A stretch of DNA of 60,600 nt from an uncultured Oscillospiraceae bacterium (GCA_900768135.1 CAAGBT010000057.1:1-60600); one strand, 5' to 3'; numbered from the stretch's first letter, positions 25,403 through 34,298 are shown. Numbers and translations: made by a program. The notes: generated from the sequence alone by a model not told the origin.

Positions 25403-26159
25403 ACAGAGCCTGTTTGCCTGGGCGCCGCGTACACTTGCGGCAGAATGGGATAACGTCGGTCACCTTGTCGGCGACCCGGAACGGGAGGTCAGGCGCATTC
25501 TGGTCGCGCTGGATATCACAGAGCGCGTGATCCGGGAGGCGGTGGATATCGGCGCGCAGCTGATCGTATCGCACCACCCGGTGATGAATATCCGCTGGCA
25601 TGAGCAGGAAATGCAGACCCTGCGCAGCGACACGCATTTGGGAGAGCTTCTGACGATGCTCGTAAAAAACGACATTTCCGCCGTGTGCATGCACACAAAT
25701 CTGGACGCGGCAGAGGGCGGCGTAAACGACTGCCTTGCAAAATCCCTCGGTCTCTTGCAGCCAGCTCCGCTCAACGAAGAAAAAATCGGGCGTATCGGAA
25801 CGCTTTCCTGTAAAAAAGGACTTGAAGAGTTCCTGCATATTGTGATAGAATCACTTGGATGCAGCGGGCTGCGCTATCGGGATGGCGGCAGAGATGTATA
25901 CCGCGTTGCGGTTGGCGGCGGCGCGTGCGGAGAGTATATCCCGCAGGCGCTCGCGCAGGGCTGCGACACCTTTGTGACCAGTGATCTTCGCTACAATGAT
26001 TTTCTTGACACAAAGGGCCTCAATCTGATTGATGCGGGTCATTTTCCAACTGAGAATGTGGTCTGCCCTGCAATCAAAGCATATCTAACCGAGAAGTTTC
26101 CTGAGGTTGAAACGCTTGTCTCCGCCCTGCACGGGGACGTTATCCAATACTATATGTAA
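25380..26159 (+). CDS. Nif3-like dinuclear metal-centre hexameric protein
   Basis: 259-aa member of the Nif3/YqfO (GTP cyclohydrolase I type 2-like) family. Metal-ligand motifs are LIVSHHPVM, CMHTNLDAAEGGVND and the C-terminal DAGHFPTENVV. This is the short form, without the inserted PII-like domain of B. subtilis YqfO. The biochemical role of the family is not settled. ATG 25380 overlaps trmK and has AGGGAGG upstream. Confidence 0.92.
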   Translation: MATVQEIEQSLFAWAPRTLAAEWDNVGHLVGDPEREVRRILVALDITERVIREAVDIGAQLIVSHHPVMNIRWHEQEMQTLRSDTHLGELLTMLVKNDISAVCMHTNLDAAEGGVNDCLAKSLGLLQPAPLNEEKIGRIGTLSCKKGLEEFLHIVIESLGCSGLRYRDGGRDVYRVAVGGGACGEYIPQALAQGCDTFVTSDLRYNDFLDTKGLNLIDAGHFPTENVVCPAIKAYLTEKFPEVETLVSALHGDVIQYYM

Positions 26160-26172
26160 GGAGAAAATCACT

Positions 26173-26907
26173 ATGTCCGGTCATTCCAAATGGCACAATA
26201 TCCAGAAGACGAAGGGCGCGGCAGACGCTAAGCGCAGCGCTGCTTTCACCAAAATCGCAAAGGAGATCATCGTTGCCGTCAAGCAGGGCGGCTCCGGCGA
26301 CCCAAACAACAATTCCCGCCTTGCCACCGTCATCGCCAAGGCAAAGGCCGCCAATATGCCCAACGACAATATCAAGCGCACCATCGACAAGGCGCTCGGC
26401 TCGGGCAATACCGACAACTATGAGTCCGTTACTTACGAGGGCTACGGCCCCGGCGGCGTGGCCGTCATCGTTGAAGCGCTGACCGACAACCGCCAGCGCA
26501 CCGCGCCGGAAGTCCGCCACTATTTTGACAAGTATGGCAAGGGCATGGGCGCGCAGGGCTGCGTGAGCTGGTCGTTCGACCGCAAGGGCGTGATCATCAT
26601 CGACAATGAAGACGGCGACTACGATGAAGACTCGGTGATGATGGACGCGCTGGAGGCCGGCGCAGACGATTTCAATGCCGATGGCGATGTGTTTGAGATC
26701 ACGACCGATCCCGATGCATTCAACGATGTGATCAAGGCGCTGGAAGAAAAGAACTATGCGTTTGTCAGCGCGGATATCAGTCTCGTTCCGCAGACTTACG
26801 TCAAGCTCACCAGTGATGAGGATATCAAGAACATGGAAAAGCTGCTCGATATGCTCGAAGATAACGAGGACGTGCAGAACACCTACCACAACTGGGATCA
26901 GGATTAA
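26173..26907 (+). CDS. yebC: YebC/PmpR family (TACO1-like) protein
   Basis: 244-aa protein beginning MSGHSKWHNIQKTKGAADAK, an unmistakable YebC N-terminus, with PNDNIKRTIDKALG and YEGYGPGGVAVIVEALTDN. The family was described as DNA-binding regulators; some members act in translation, easing ribosome stalling at polyproline. RBS AAGGAG precedes the ATG at 26173; the frame continues upstream but only this start fits. Confidence 0.95.
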   Translation: MSGHSKWHNIQKTKGAADAKRSAAFTKIAKEIIVAVKQGGSGDPNNNSRLATVIAKAKAANMPNDNIKRTIDKALGSGNTDNYESVTYEGYGPGGVAVIVEALTDNRQRTAPEVRHYFDKYGKGMGAQGCVSWSFDRKGVIIIDNEDGDYDEDSVMMDALEAGADDFNADGDVFEITTDPDAFNDVIKALEEKNYAFVSADISLVPQTYVKLTSDEDIKNMEKLLDMLEDNEDVQNTYHNWDQD

Positions 26908-26939
26908 AAGCGCTTACTGCGCCTCGGCGAGTGAAAAGC

Positions 26940-26974
26940 CGCTTCCCGGCACAGCTGCCGGGAAGCGACTTCTG
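26940..26974 (+). terminator. Hairpin downstream of the yebC-family gene
   Basis: A 12-bp perfect stem CGCTTCCCGGCA/TGCCGGGAAGCG with a 4-nt loop, followed by ACTTCTGTCT. A second stem, TTTGCCGG/CCGGCAAA, follows at about 27008-27034 and ends in AAAA, so it is an unusual terminator on this strand. Confidence 0.5.
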
Positions 26975-27048
26975 TCTGCCGGACAGGAGAATGGAGTGCA
27001 GAGACCCTTTGCCGGACGAAGGTTGCCCGGCAAAAAGCAAGATTCTGC

Positions 27049-27077
27049 TTGCAATCGCAGCCGGAGTCTGTTATGAT
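27049..27077 (+). promoter_or_regulatory. Promoter of the small-ORF/ECF operon
   Basis: TTGCAA (27049-27054) and TATGAT (27072-27077) with 17-bp spacing. The predicted start near 27084 lies only about four bases before the ATG of the 46-aa ORF. Confidence 0.65.
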
Positions 27078-27087
27078 GCTTTGAGAC

Positions 27088-27228
27088 ATGGCTCAGAAGC
27101 ATTATGATAATCCTATGTCCGCCAAAGAAAGACATTGCAAAACCAAGGGCAACTATCTTCCGGATCCGGAGTTTCCGCCCGCCGCTGTCCGCGCAGACGC
27201 GGACGAACGAAAGGAGTCCCTGAAATGA
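27088..27228 (+). CDS. 46-aa basic protein of unknown function, coupled to the ECF S component
   Basis: ATG 27088 opens a 46-codon frame with a basic N-terminal half (MAQKHYDNPMSAKERHCKTK) and an acidic, proline-rich second half, one Cys and no membrane segment. Its TGA overlaps the ATG of the next gene (ATGA), as in translationally coupled genes, and the AAAGGAG serving that gene lies inside it. There is no good ribosome-binding site of its own; the promoter's -10 element ends 10 bases before the ATG, so it may be leaderless. The family is not recognised. It could instead be only a leader, but the start position, coupling and amino-acid composition favour a real small protein. Confidence 0.45.
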   Translation: MAQKHYDNPMSAKERHCKTKGNYLPDPEFPPAAVRADADERKESLK

Positions 27229-27812
27229 ATCATCGTTCCGACTGGAATACGCAGAAGACGGTCGGCCTCGGCCTGTTTACCGCGATCGTCATCGTGCTGC
27301 AAATGCTTGGCAGTTTTATCAGGTTTGGCCCCTTTTCCATCTCGCTTGTGCTTGTGCCGGTCGTTATCGGTGCGGCGCTTTATGGGGCGGGAGCGGGTGC
27401 ATGGCTCGGCTTTGTTTTTAGCGCGGTCGTTCTGTTCAGCGGCGATGCTGGGGAATTTCTCAGCGTTAACGCGCTTGGCACGATCCTGACGGTCTTCCTC
27501 AAAGGTACGCTGGCTGGCTATGCAGCCGGCTGTGTTTATAAGGCGCTTGAAACAAAGAAACGCACGCTTGCCGTGATCGCTGCGGCTGTGGTCTGTCCCG
27601 TCCTTAACACAGGCATCTTCCTTCTCGGCTGCAAGCTCTTCTTTATGGAGAAAATTACCAGCTGGGGGGCGGAAATGGGCTTTGCTGATGTCGGCAGCTA
27701 TATCATTTATGTGTTGGTCGGAGGAAATTTCCTGTTTGAACTGCTGTTCAACGTGGTTCTCAGCCCTGTAGTTGTCCGCCTTATCCACATCGGCAAGACG
27801 GAAGCTGAATGA
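27225..27812 (+). CDS. ECF transporter S component
   Basis: 195-aa membrane protein with six hydrophobic segments, typical of substrate-binding S components of energy-coupling-factor vitamin importers. The segments GLGLFTAIVIVLQMLGSFI and RFGPFSISLVLVPVVIGAAL are characteristic of the DUF3816-type group, which includes pantothenate-type (PanT-like) proteins. The substrate cannot be read from sequence alone and no riboswitch was recognised upstream. The AAT ATPases and T subunit are not in the window, as expected for group II ECF systems that share a common module. ATG 27225 follows AAAGGAG. Confidence 0.82.
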   Translation: MNHRSDWNTQKTVGLGLFTAIVIVLQMLGSFIRFGPFSISLVLVPVVIGAALYGAGAGAWLGFVFSAVVLFSGDAGEFLSVNALGTILTVFLKGTLAGYAAGCVYKALETKKRTLAVIAAAVVCPVLNTGIFLLGCKLFFMEKITSWGAEMGFADVGSYIIYVLVGGNFLFELLFNVVLSPVVVRLIHIGKTEAE

Positions 27813-27868
27813 AGACTTTGTTGCAGCAGTGAAGGAGAATTCATTTTCACTGGCGGAGAATAAAGAAC

Positions 27869-27907
27869 GGGAGGGACGGCGCATCTACGCCGTCCCTCCC
27901 ATATTTT
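27869..27907. terminator. Bidirectional terminator, ECF S gene and rnpB
   Basis: A 13-bp perfect stem GGGAGGGACGGCG/CGCCGTCCCTCCC with a 6-nt loop, flanked by AAAGAAC on the left and ATATTTT on the right. It lies between the plus-strand ECF gene and the 3' end of the minus-strand RNase P RNA. Confidence 0.8.
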
Positions 27908-28260
27908 GCGCGAGCAAAACTGTAAGCCGGGTTCTGTATTTGACGGTCATCTATCTAGCCGCATCGTTGCCAATGCGGTCAAGCCACCCCGGGGGCGGCC
28001 GGGCAGACCATTGCCCCCATACCGGTGTTGCTCCGGATAGAGTTTACAGCATCGGACACTTCCGCGCCGATGGGTGCGCTCTTACCGCACCTTTCCATCC
28101 TTACCCGAGATATTTGCGTATCTCGGGCGGTTTATTTCTGTTGCACTTTTCCTCAGATCGCTCTGGGCGGGCGTTACCCGTTATCCTTGCCCTGTGGAGC
28201 CCGGACTTTCCTCACAGCGGACCTTTCGCTCTCGCCGCGCGACCGTCTGTTTTACTCGCA
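27903..28260 (-). ncRNA. rnpB: RNase P RNA, class A
   Basis: Catalytic RNA of tRNA 5' maturation. On the minus strand the conserved GAGGAAAGTCCGGGCTC is present (complement at about 28198-28214) and the 3' part ends with ACAGAACCCGGCTTA (complement near 27926-27940), both diagnostic of bacterial type A RNase P. The length of about 355 nt is normal. A good promoter sits at the 5' side and a terminator at the 3' side. The ends are approximate. No protein gene is expected here; open frames on the plus strand are antisense shadows. Confidence 0.94.
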
Positions 28261-28266
28261 AGGACT

Positions 28267-28295
28267 ATTTTAGACGATTGCTTGATGCTTGTCAA
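28267..28295 (-). promoter_or_regulatory. Promoter of rnpB
   Basis: On the minus strand TTGACA (28295-28290) and TAAAAT (28272-28267) are 17 bp apart, predicting a start near 28260. It stands almost back-to-back with the murD promoter. Confidence 0.85.
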
Positions 28296-28306
28296 CGGAA
28301 AATGCA

Positions 28307-28335
28307 TTGCTATTTTTTCCGTTCTGCGCTATACT
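28307..28335 (+). promoter_or_regulatory. Promoter of murD
   Basis: TTGCTA (28307-28312) and TATACT (28330-28335) with 17-bp spacing, about 40 bases before the murD ATG and divergent from the rnpB promoter. Confidence 0.7.
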
Positions 28336-28375
28336 ATAAGTCTATGGAAGCTTTTCGCCGAAGGGGTGCGGGACG

Positions 28376-29758
28376 ATGACGATAGACGAATACATTACTT
28401 CTCTTTGCGGGAAAACCGTTGCAGTGCTTGGCATCGGCGTGAGCAATATGCCGCTGATCGAACTGCTGTGCCAGCACGGAGTGCGAGTAATCGCCTGCGA
28501 CAGGAAAAGCAGGGAGACGCTTGGCGGCCGCGCGGAAACGCTGGAAGCGCTTGGCGCACAGCTGCGGCTGGGAGAGGGATACCTGGACGATCTGCGAGCG
28601 GATGTTATTTTCCGCACGCCCGGAATGCGGCCGGATCTGCCGGCTCTGCTGGCCGCCAGCGCACGCGGCAGCGTGATCACCTCGGAAATGGAGGTCTTCT
28701 TTGAAGTCTGCCCCTGCACGATCATCGGCGTGACCGGCAGCGACGGTAAGACGACTACGGCGAGCATCATCGCCGAGATGCTGCGCGCCGCAGGAAAAAC
28801 AGTCTATCTTGGCGGCAATATCGGCCATCCGCTGCTGTGCGATGCGAAAAAAATGCGGCCGGAGGATTATGCGGTCGTGGAGCTTTCATCGTTTCAGCTG
28901 CTGGATATGAAGCGCTCGCCGCACATTGCGGTGATGACGAACCTTGCGCCAAACCATCTGGACGTCCACAAGGATATGGCAGAGTATATTGCAGCCAAGG
29001 AGAACATCTACCTGCATCAGCGTGCGGGCGATATTGCCGTATTCAACATGGATAACGACATTACCTCCGCGCTTTCGGAAAAGGCGCCTGCGTCTGTCCG
29101 GCGCTTCAGCCGCCGCAAGGAGGTGCTTGATGGCGCGTTCCTGCGCGGAGAGGCAGTTATTCTGCGCCGCGACGGGTGCGAAAAAAACGTCATGCGCTGC
29201 GCTGATATTCGGCTGCCCGGAATGCATAATGTAGAGAATTACCTTGCCGCCGTGACCGCGCTTGACGGTCTCGTGCCTTACGAGGTCATGCGGGAAACCG
29301 CGCGTAGCTTCGCGGGCGTAGAACACCGCATTGAACCGGTGCGGACCGTACACGGGGTGCGCTGGTATAACGATTCCATTGCGACCAGCCCTACGCGGAC
29401 GATCGCAGGCCTGAGCGCCTTTCCCGGACGGGTGATTCTGATTGCAGGCGGATATGACAAGCATATTCCCTTTACTCCTCTTGCACCAGAAGTGATTCGC
29501 CACGTTAAGCTTCTGATCCTATGCGGCGCAACAGCCGATGCTATCGAGCGCGCTGTGCGCGAATGCAGCGACTATGCGGGTATGCCGGAGATTGTGCGCT
29601 GCAGCAGCCTGAAAGAATGCGTGGACTGCGCCTATGCGCGTGCGCAGGCAGGCGACGTTGTAACGCTTTCTCCTGCGTGTGCAGCTTTTGACCAGTTCAA
29701 TAACTTTATGGAGCGCGGCAGATTTTTCAAGCAGCTCGTTGCGGCGCTGCCGGAATAA
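28376..29758 (+). CDS. murD: UDP-N-acetylmuramoylalanine--D-glutamate ligase
   Basis: Adds D-glutamate to UDP-MurNAc-L-alanine in peptidoglycan synthesis. The 460-aa protein has a Rossmann-like N-terminal domain (VAVLGIGVSNMPLI), the Mur-ligase ATP loop GVTGSDGKTTTASII (residues about 119-133), GGNIGHPLL, NLAPNHLDVH and the C-terminal YNDSIATSPTRTIAGL and LIAGGYDKHIPF. AAGGGG lies upstream of the ATG. It is outside the usual mur/dcw cluster, with its own promoter. Confidence 0.95.
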   Translation: MTIDEYITSLCGKTVAVLGIGVSNMPLIELLCQHGVRVIACDRKSRETLGGRAETLEALGAQLRLGEGYLDDLRADVIFRTPGMRPDLPALLAASARGSVITSEMEVFFEVCPCTIIGVTGSDGKTTTASIIAEMLRAAGKTVYLGGNIGHPLLCDAKKMRPEDYAVVELSSFQLLDMKRSPHIAVMTNLAPNHLDVHKDMAEYIAAKENIYLHQRAGDIAVFNMDNDITSALSEKAPASVRRFSRRKEVLDGAFLRGEAVILRRDGCEKNVMRCADIRLPGMHNVENYLAAVTALDGLVPYEVMRETARSFAGVEHRIEPVRTVHGVRWYNDSIATSPTRTIAGLSAFPGRVILIAGGYDKHIPFTPLAPEVIRHVKLLILCGATADAIERAVRECSDYAGMPEIVRCSSLKECVDCAYARAQAGDVVTLSPACAAFDQFNNFMERGRFFKQLVAALPE

Positions 29759-29813
29759 GAGAATAGGGAAAAGCCTGATGCGCATAGGCTTCACCGAATC
29801 GAGGTGAATGCCC

Positions 29814-30506
29814 ATGCGAAGGCCGGGACGCCGGCGACTCTCGGGAAAAAGGCGGACACTGCTGCTGGTACTCTTTCTTTTGGCGGCGCTGGCAGCGCTG
29901 GCGATCGTTGCCATGACGCACCTGAAGCCTGTGCTGACCTCATTGGCAACGGCACGGGTTGCCAACACAGTGAACGGCATTGTGACGGCCGCAGTAAACG
30001 ACACCGTATACAGCGGCGGCGTGGACTACGACCAGTTGATCTCCTTTGAGAAGGACAAGGAGGGAAGGATCACCGCTGTGAAGAGCAACATGGCGGAATT
30101 CAACCGCTTGCAGGCGGCGATCATCGATGAAGTGCTGACAAACCTGTCTGAAGTCTCGACCAGAGAGCTGTCCGTTCCGGTCGGCACGCTGCTCGGGTCT
30201 CCGTTTCTTGCAGGGCGCGGGCCGCTGATCCGTGTCCGGATGCAGTCGGTCGGCTCCTCCAGCGCGCATTTCGAAAATGCGTTTACCTCTGCCGGCATCA
30301 ACCAGACCAGGCATCAGATCTATCTTGCGGTCGATGTTTATGTCAGCATTCTGCTTCCAGGCTTTTCCACCATGACGAAGCTGAGCAATCACTACGCCGT
30401 CGCCGAAACGGTCATCGTCGGCTCCGTGCCGGATAATTACACTTATTTCAGCAATGGCGCGGATATGGAGCAGAATGCGGAAGATTATATCATGAACAAT
30501 GGCTGA
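29814..30506 (+). CDS. yunB: Sporulation protein YunB
   Basis: 230-aa protein with a very basic N-terminus (RRPGRRRLSGKRR), one transmembrane helix (about residues 17-38) and an extracytoplasmic domain with VNDTVYSGGVDYDQLISFE and PVGTLLGSPFLAGRGPLIRV, the hallmark YunB segments. YunB is a mother-cell sporulation protein of unknown mechanism. Of two in-frame ATGs, 29814 lies seven bases from GAGGTG (29801-29806), while 29808 is one base from it, so 29814 is preferred. The last bases are close to ligA. Confidence 0.88.
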   Translation: MRRPGRRRLSGKRRTLLLVLFLLAALAALAIVAMTHLKPVLTSLATARVANTVNGIVTAAVNDTVYSGGVDYDQLISFEKDKEGRITAVKSNMAEFNRLQAAIIDEVLTNLSEVSTRELSVPVGTLLGSPFLAGRGPLIRVRMQSVGSSSAHFENAFTSAGINQTRHQIYLAVDVYVSILLPGFSTMTKLSNHYAVAETVIVGSVPDNYTYFSNGADMEQNAEDYIMNNG

Positions 30507-30552
30507 GCGCCTTCCGGCGCAGGATTTTTCATTCAAAGGAAGGGCATACACT

Positions 30553-32583
30553 ATGGATAAAAGAACCCGGATCGATGAGATCACGGCGAAGCTCAATGCC
30601 GCGTCCGACGCTTATTACGGCGGGCAGGAAGAGCAGATGACGAACTTTGAGTGGGACGCTCTGTTCGATGAACTGACGCTGCTGGAAAAGGAGACCGGCT
30701 ATCTCCGTCCGGACAGCCCGACGCAGGTAACAAGTCATTCCGGAAATGAAATGGAAGGCGAGGGGGAGAAAGAGACACACGAATACCCCGCGCTCTCGCT
30801 CGCCAAGACGAAAAAAATTGAAGAATTGCAGGATTGGGCGGGCGAGCGCGAGATCTGGCTTTCGTGGAAGCTTGACGGCTCCACGCTTGTTGCAACCTAT
30901 GACGACGGCAGGCTGACGCGGGTCTTAACGCGCGGCAATGGGACGGTCGGCACAAATATCACCTATCTGGCGTCTGCCATTCGCGGCATACCTGCGAAAA
31001 TCGCAGAGCGGGGACACCTTGTTGTGCGGGGAGAGGCGGCGATCTCCTATGCGGATTTTGAAGCCATCAACGACACGCTGGAGGACGCGGATGACCGCTA
31101 CGCCAACCCCCGCAATTTAGCCGCCGGCACACTGGCGCTTGACAAGGCAAACCTTGTCAAGGTAAAAGAGCGCAATGTGACCTTTATCGCCTTTACCCTG
31201 GTGCATACTGACAGGGCGCTGCGCTCCTGGGGCGCGCGTATGGATATGCTCGACCAGCTCGGTTTTCTTACGGTAGAACGCGAACGCACCTCGGCCGCCG
31301 CTCTGCCCGATGCCATCGCGCGCTGGACGCATAAGGTCGATTCGGGCGAGATGGGCATTCCTGTGGACGGTCTTGTCATCACCTATGATGACACGGACTA
31401 TGCAGCGACCGGCAGCGTGACCGGACACCACGCCACGCGCGCAGGCCTCGCCTATAAATGGGCAGACACTTCGGCTGACACGGTGCTGGATCACATCGAG
31501 TGGTCCTGTGCGGCATCCACCATTACGCCGGTGGCTGTGTTTGCGCCGGTGCAGCTGGAGGGGACGACCGTGACCCGCGCATCGCTGTGCAACGTAAGCG
31601 AATTGAAGCGCCTTGGTATGGGTGCAGACGGCAAAACAACGCTGCGCATCATCAAAGCAAACAAGATCATCCCCAAATGCATTGCCGTGGTCAAGGTCGA
31701 GGGGCATTACGAGATCCCGAAGGCCTGTCCCGTCTGCGGCGCTGCAACTGAGATTCGCGTCAGTCCCGTGAGCGGCGTGGAAACGCTGCGGTGTACCGAT
31801 CCAAACTGCCCTGCCAAGCACCTCAAGCGCTTTGTCCGCTTTGCAGGTAAGAGCGGCATGGATATCGAAGGGCTTTCCGTGCAGACGCTGCACGAGTTCG
31901 TCAATCGGGGATTCCTCCGGGATTTTTCAGACATCTACCGGCTGGCGCGGCACGCGGATGAGATCGCTGCGCTGGACGGATTTGGCGAAAAATCCTGTGC
32001 TAATCTGCTGGCGGCGATTGAAAAGAGCCGCGCGGCAGATCCGGTGCATTTGATTTTTGCGCTTTGCATTCCGAACATCGGCGTGGATGCAGGGAAAAAG
32101 CTGATCGCAGCGCTTGGCACCGGCGGGTTCCTGTCGCGCGTTGAAAGCGGCGAGGGCTTCGAGGATGTGGACGGCATTGGCGCCGAACGCTCCGGCGCGC
32201 TGCTGCGATGGTTTGCCGATCCGGAAAACCGGGATCTGTTCCGCCGTCTGAGAAAAGAGATCGTGATTGAGGACGTTGCGCCTAAGGCGGCTCCGGGCGG
32301 AAGCTGTAAAGGGCTTAGCTTTGTCATCACCGGCGATGTACACCGCTTCAAGAACCGCGAGGAATTCAAGGCGTATGTTGAACAGCAGGGCGGCGCGGTT
32401 ACCGGCAGCGTTTCCGGTAAAACATCGTATCTTATCTGCAACGACAGCGGTTCCGCTTCATCCAAGGCCAGAAAGGCTGAAACGCTTGGCATTCCCGTGC
32501 TGACAGAGGAACAATTTCTGGCACGCTTCGGCGGTACAGCGCAGGGTTCGCTCTCGCAGGACGAAGATCGTTCCCAAAACTAA
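30553..32583 (+). CDS. ligA: NAD-dependent DNA ligase
   Basis: Seals nicks in replication and repair. In 676 aa: a short Ia domain, the adenylation domain with the nucleophile in SWKLDGS (Lys106; most LigA have KxDG in this position), a GEAAISYADFEAIN segment, an OB fold, a C4 zinc finger (CPVCG...CTDPNCPAKH), helix-hairpin-helix repeats (LDGFGEKSCANLLAAI) and a C-terminal BRCT domain (about 595-665). The frame extends 18 codons upstream; ATG 30553 with AAAGGAAGGG is preferred. A somewhat divergent but complete LigA. Confidence 0.92.
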   Translation: MDKRTRIDEITAKLNAASDAYYGGQEEQMTNFEWDALFDELTLLEKETGYLRPDSPTQVTSHSGNEMEGEGEKETHEYPALSLAKTKKIEELQDWAGEREIWLSWKLDGSTLVATYDDGRLTRVLTRGNGTVGTNITYLASAIRGIPAKIAERGHLVVRGEAAISYADFEAINDTLEDADDRYANPRNLAAGTLALDKANLVKVKERNVTFIAFTLVHTDRALRSWGARMDMLDQLGFLTVERERTSAAALPDAIARWTHKVDSGEMGIPVDGLVITYDDTDYAATGSVTGHHATRAGLAYKWADTSADTVLDHIEWSCAASTITPVAVFAPVQLEGTTVTRASLCNVSELKRLGMGADGKTTLRIIKANKIIPKCIAVVKVEGHYEIPKACPVCGAATEIRVSPVSGVETLRCTDPNCPAKHLKRFVRFAGKSGMDIEGLSVQTLHEFVNRGFLRDFSDIYRLARHADEIAALDGFGEKSCANLLAAIEKSRAADPVHLIFALCIPNIGVDAGKKLIAALGTGGFLSRVESGEGFEDVDGIGAERSGALLRWFADPENRDLFRRLRKEIVIEDVAPKAAPGGSCKGLSFVITGDVHRFKNREEFKAYVEQQGGAVTGSVSGKTSYLICNDSGSASSKARKAETLGIPVLTEEQFLARFGGTAQGSLSQDEDRSQN

Positions 32584-32605
32584 GGATGCCCCATTGATTT
32601 CATTG

Positions 32606-32640
32606 AAAAGGCTGCTCTGTTGAGAGCAGCCTTTTTTTGC
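32606..32640. terminator. Bidirectional terminator after ligA
   Basis: AAAGGCTGCTCT/AGAGCAGCCTTT with a 4-nt loop and a T-run, between the convergent stops of ligA and the aminotransferase gene. Confidence 0.88.
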
Positions 32641-32659
32641 AAGCAGATTGTAGAAAAAT

Positions 32660-33823
32660 TTACAGCAAATCTCTGATGTGGGACAGCCTGTCCAACGCGT
32701 CGCAGAGGGTCTCGTCCTTTTTTGCGAAATGCAGACGGATGATCGTATTGACAGGTTCGCTGAAGAATGAGCTGCCAGGAACAGCGCCAACACCGGCCTT
32801 GCGCGCCAGCTGTTCGCAGAAATCCAGATCGCTCTGCCCTTTTTTGAGATAGGGGGCAATGTCAGCCAGCACAAAATAGGTACCCTCGGGATCGGTGAAA
32901 GGTATCCCGATGCTGCGCAGGCCATCGGTGAACACCTTTTTCATATGCGCGTAATGCGCGCCGAATTCTTCATAATAGCTCTGCGGCATATTCAGTCCGA
33001 CGATGGCGGCTTCCATCAGCGGAGAGGCGCAGCCCACGGCGGTAAAATCGTGATATTGGCGGATGCGCGTCATAATGTTCTCTGGCGCAATGGCATAGCC
33101 AAGGCGCCAGCCTGTGATGGAATAGGTTTTGGAAAGTGAAGAGCAGGATATCGTTCGCTCCCACATTCCCGGAAGGCTGTTCATATAAATATGCCTGCGG
33201 CCATCGTAAATGATATGCTCATACACCTCATCCATGATTGCGTACACATCGTAGCGGATGCATAGCTCGGCGATCGTCTTCAATTCCGCTTCCGTAAAGA
33301 CCTTGCCGCTCGGATTGGAGGGATTGCAGATGATGATCGCTTTGGCCCCGCTGCGAAAGGCGTCCTCCAGCACGTTGGGATCAAAGGAAAACGTAGGCGG
33401 GACCAGCGGGACGAATACCGGCTCGCAGCCCGCCATGATCGCCTGCGCCCGGTAGTTTTCAAAAAACGGGGAAAACATGACGATGCGGTCGCCCGGGTCG
33501 GTCAGCGCAAAAATCGTATCGACCATTGCCTCGGTTGAACCGATGGTCGCCACAATCTCTGTTTCCGGGTCGATGGTACGGCCCATAAAATGACTGCATT
33601 TGCGCGCAATCGCAGCGCGGTAGTTCGGCGCGCCCATTGTGATGGCGTACTGGTGAGGCCCCGTGTGGCTTACCTCTGCCATGCGGTCCATCATCGCCTT
33701 GGGCGGGTCAAAGTCAGGATAGCCCTGCGCAAGGTTGATCGCACCGCATTCCTGTGAGATACGCGTCATCCTGCGGATCACAGAATCGGTAAAAAAACGG
33801 TTTCTGCCGCTCATTTCCTGCAT
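32660..33823 (-). CDS. Class I/II PLP-dependent aminotransferase
   Basis: 387-aa fold-type I aminotransferase. The PLP-binding lysine is in SCSSLSKTYSITGWRLGYAI, preceded by IICNPSNPSGKVFTE and the AIMDEVYEHIIY motif; a substrate-binding Arg is near the C-terminus (NTIIRLHFAKKDE). Sequence resembles the PatA/YbdL/kynurenine-aminotransferase-like subgroup (INLAQGYPDFDPPKAM). The preferred amino acid cannot be told. It is monocistronic, flanked by a shared terminator. Confidence 0.88.
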   Translation of the reverse strand: MQEMSGRNRFFTDSVIRRMTRISQECGAINLAQGYPDFDPPKAMMDRMAEVSHTGPHQYAITMGAPNYRAAIARKCSHFMGRTIDPETEIVATIGSTEAMVDTIFALTDPGDRIVMFSPFFENYRAQAIMAGCEPVFVPLVPPTFSFDPNVLEDAFRSGAKAIIICNPSNPSGKVFTEAELKTIAELCIRYDVYAIMDEVYEHIIYDGRRHIYMNSLPGMWERTISCSSLSKTYSITGWRLGYAIAPENIMTRIRQYHDFTAVGCASPLMEAAIVGLNMPQSYYEEFGAHYAHMKKVFTDGLRSIGIPFTDPEGTYFVLADIAPYLKKGQSDLDFCEQLARKAGVGAVPGSSFFSEPVNTIIRLHFAKKDETLCDALDRLSHIRDLL

Positions 33824-34018
33824 GGTTTATCGTCCCTTTCAGCCTGGACATACGGTCGTTCCGCAGGCCCTGAAAATAATGTACTATTAATTACACAACG
33901 GCGGGCAAAAGTCAAGCGCCTGCCGGAAGTTCATCCTTTCGCTGCGGCGGAGCGGTAACGCATCCGCTCCTTTTTGTATAGAATGGAACAGCAAAAGCCG
34001 AGAGGAGGGGAGCGGTAT

Positions 34019-34207
34019 ATGTATCCCGGCCAGGGGCCTCGGCCGCCAGGCCCGCCCGTCATGGGGCCATGGCGCTGCGTTGGACTATGCGCGCTGATGC
34101 TTGGGCTTGGTATTTTTATCGTAGCGATCTTTCCGGTTGGCGCTATGATGTTCCTTGTCGCGTTTCTTCTCATCTTCTGTGGGATCGGCTGCTTGCGCAG
34201 ATTTTAG
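34019..34207 (+). CDS. 62-aa proline-rich small membrane protein
   Basis: A small protein: a Pro/Gly-rich N-terminal stretch (MYPGQGPRPPGPPVMGPW) followed by two hydrophobic segments (about 22-40 and 42-58) and a basic end (CLRRF). ATG 34019 lies nine bases after GAGGAGGGG; an upstream in-frame ATG at 33974 lacks such a site. It is followed after 10 bases by spoVM, so it may belong to the sporulation unit. Family not recognised. Confidence 0.6.
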   Translation: MYPGQGPRPPGPPVMGPWRCVGLCALMLGLGIFIVAIFPVGAMMFLVAFLLIFCGIGCLRRF

Positions 34208-34217
34208 GAGGTAGGAT

Positions 34218-34298
34218 ATGAAGATCGTTGTATGGAAATCGCCAAAGATGCTCAGTTCATTGCTGCGCCGCGCGTTCCATGTGAAAGAGGACGCATAA
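34218..34298 (+). CDS. spoVM: Stage V sporulation protein M (26 aa)
   Basis: A 26-residue peptide beginning MKIVVWKSPKMLSSLLRRAF, matching clostridial SpoVM peptides in length and pattern (a basic amphipathic helix after a short MK-aliphatic head with a Pro near position 9). SpoVM inserts shallowly into the convex forespore membrane and recruits SpoIVA. AGGAGGT (34206-34212) lies five bases before the ATG. The next genes are sipL and spoIVA, the known partners, which supports the call strongly. A perfect GAGGACGC/GCGTCCTC hairpin overlaps its 3' end. Confidence 0.85.
   Translation: MKIVVWKSPKMLSSLLRRAFHVKEDA

Noticed and set aside
27772..28704. A 310-codon plus-strand frame across rnpB and into murD
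   Set aside because: It runs antisense through RNase P RNA and out of frame with murD; no protein character.
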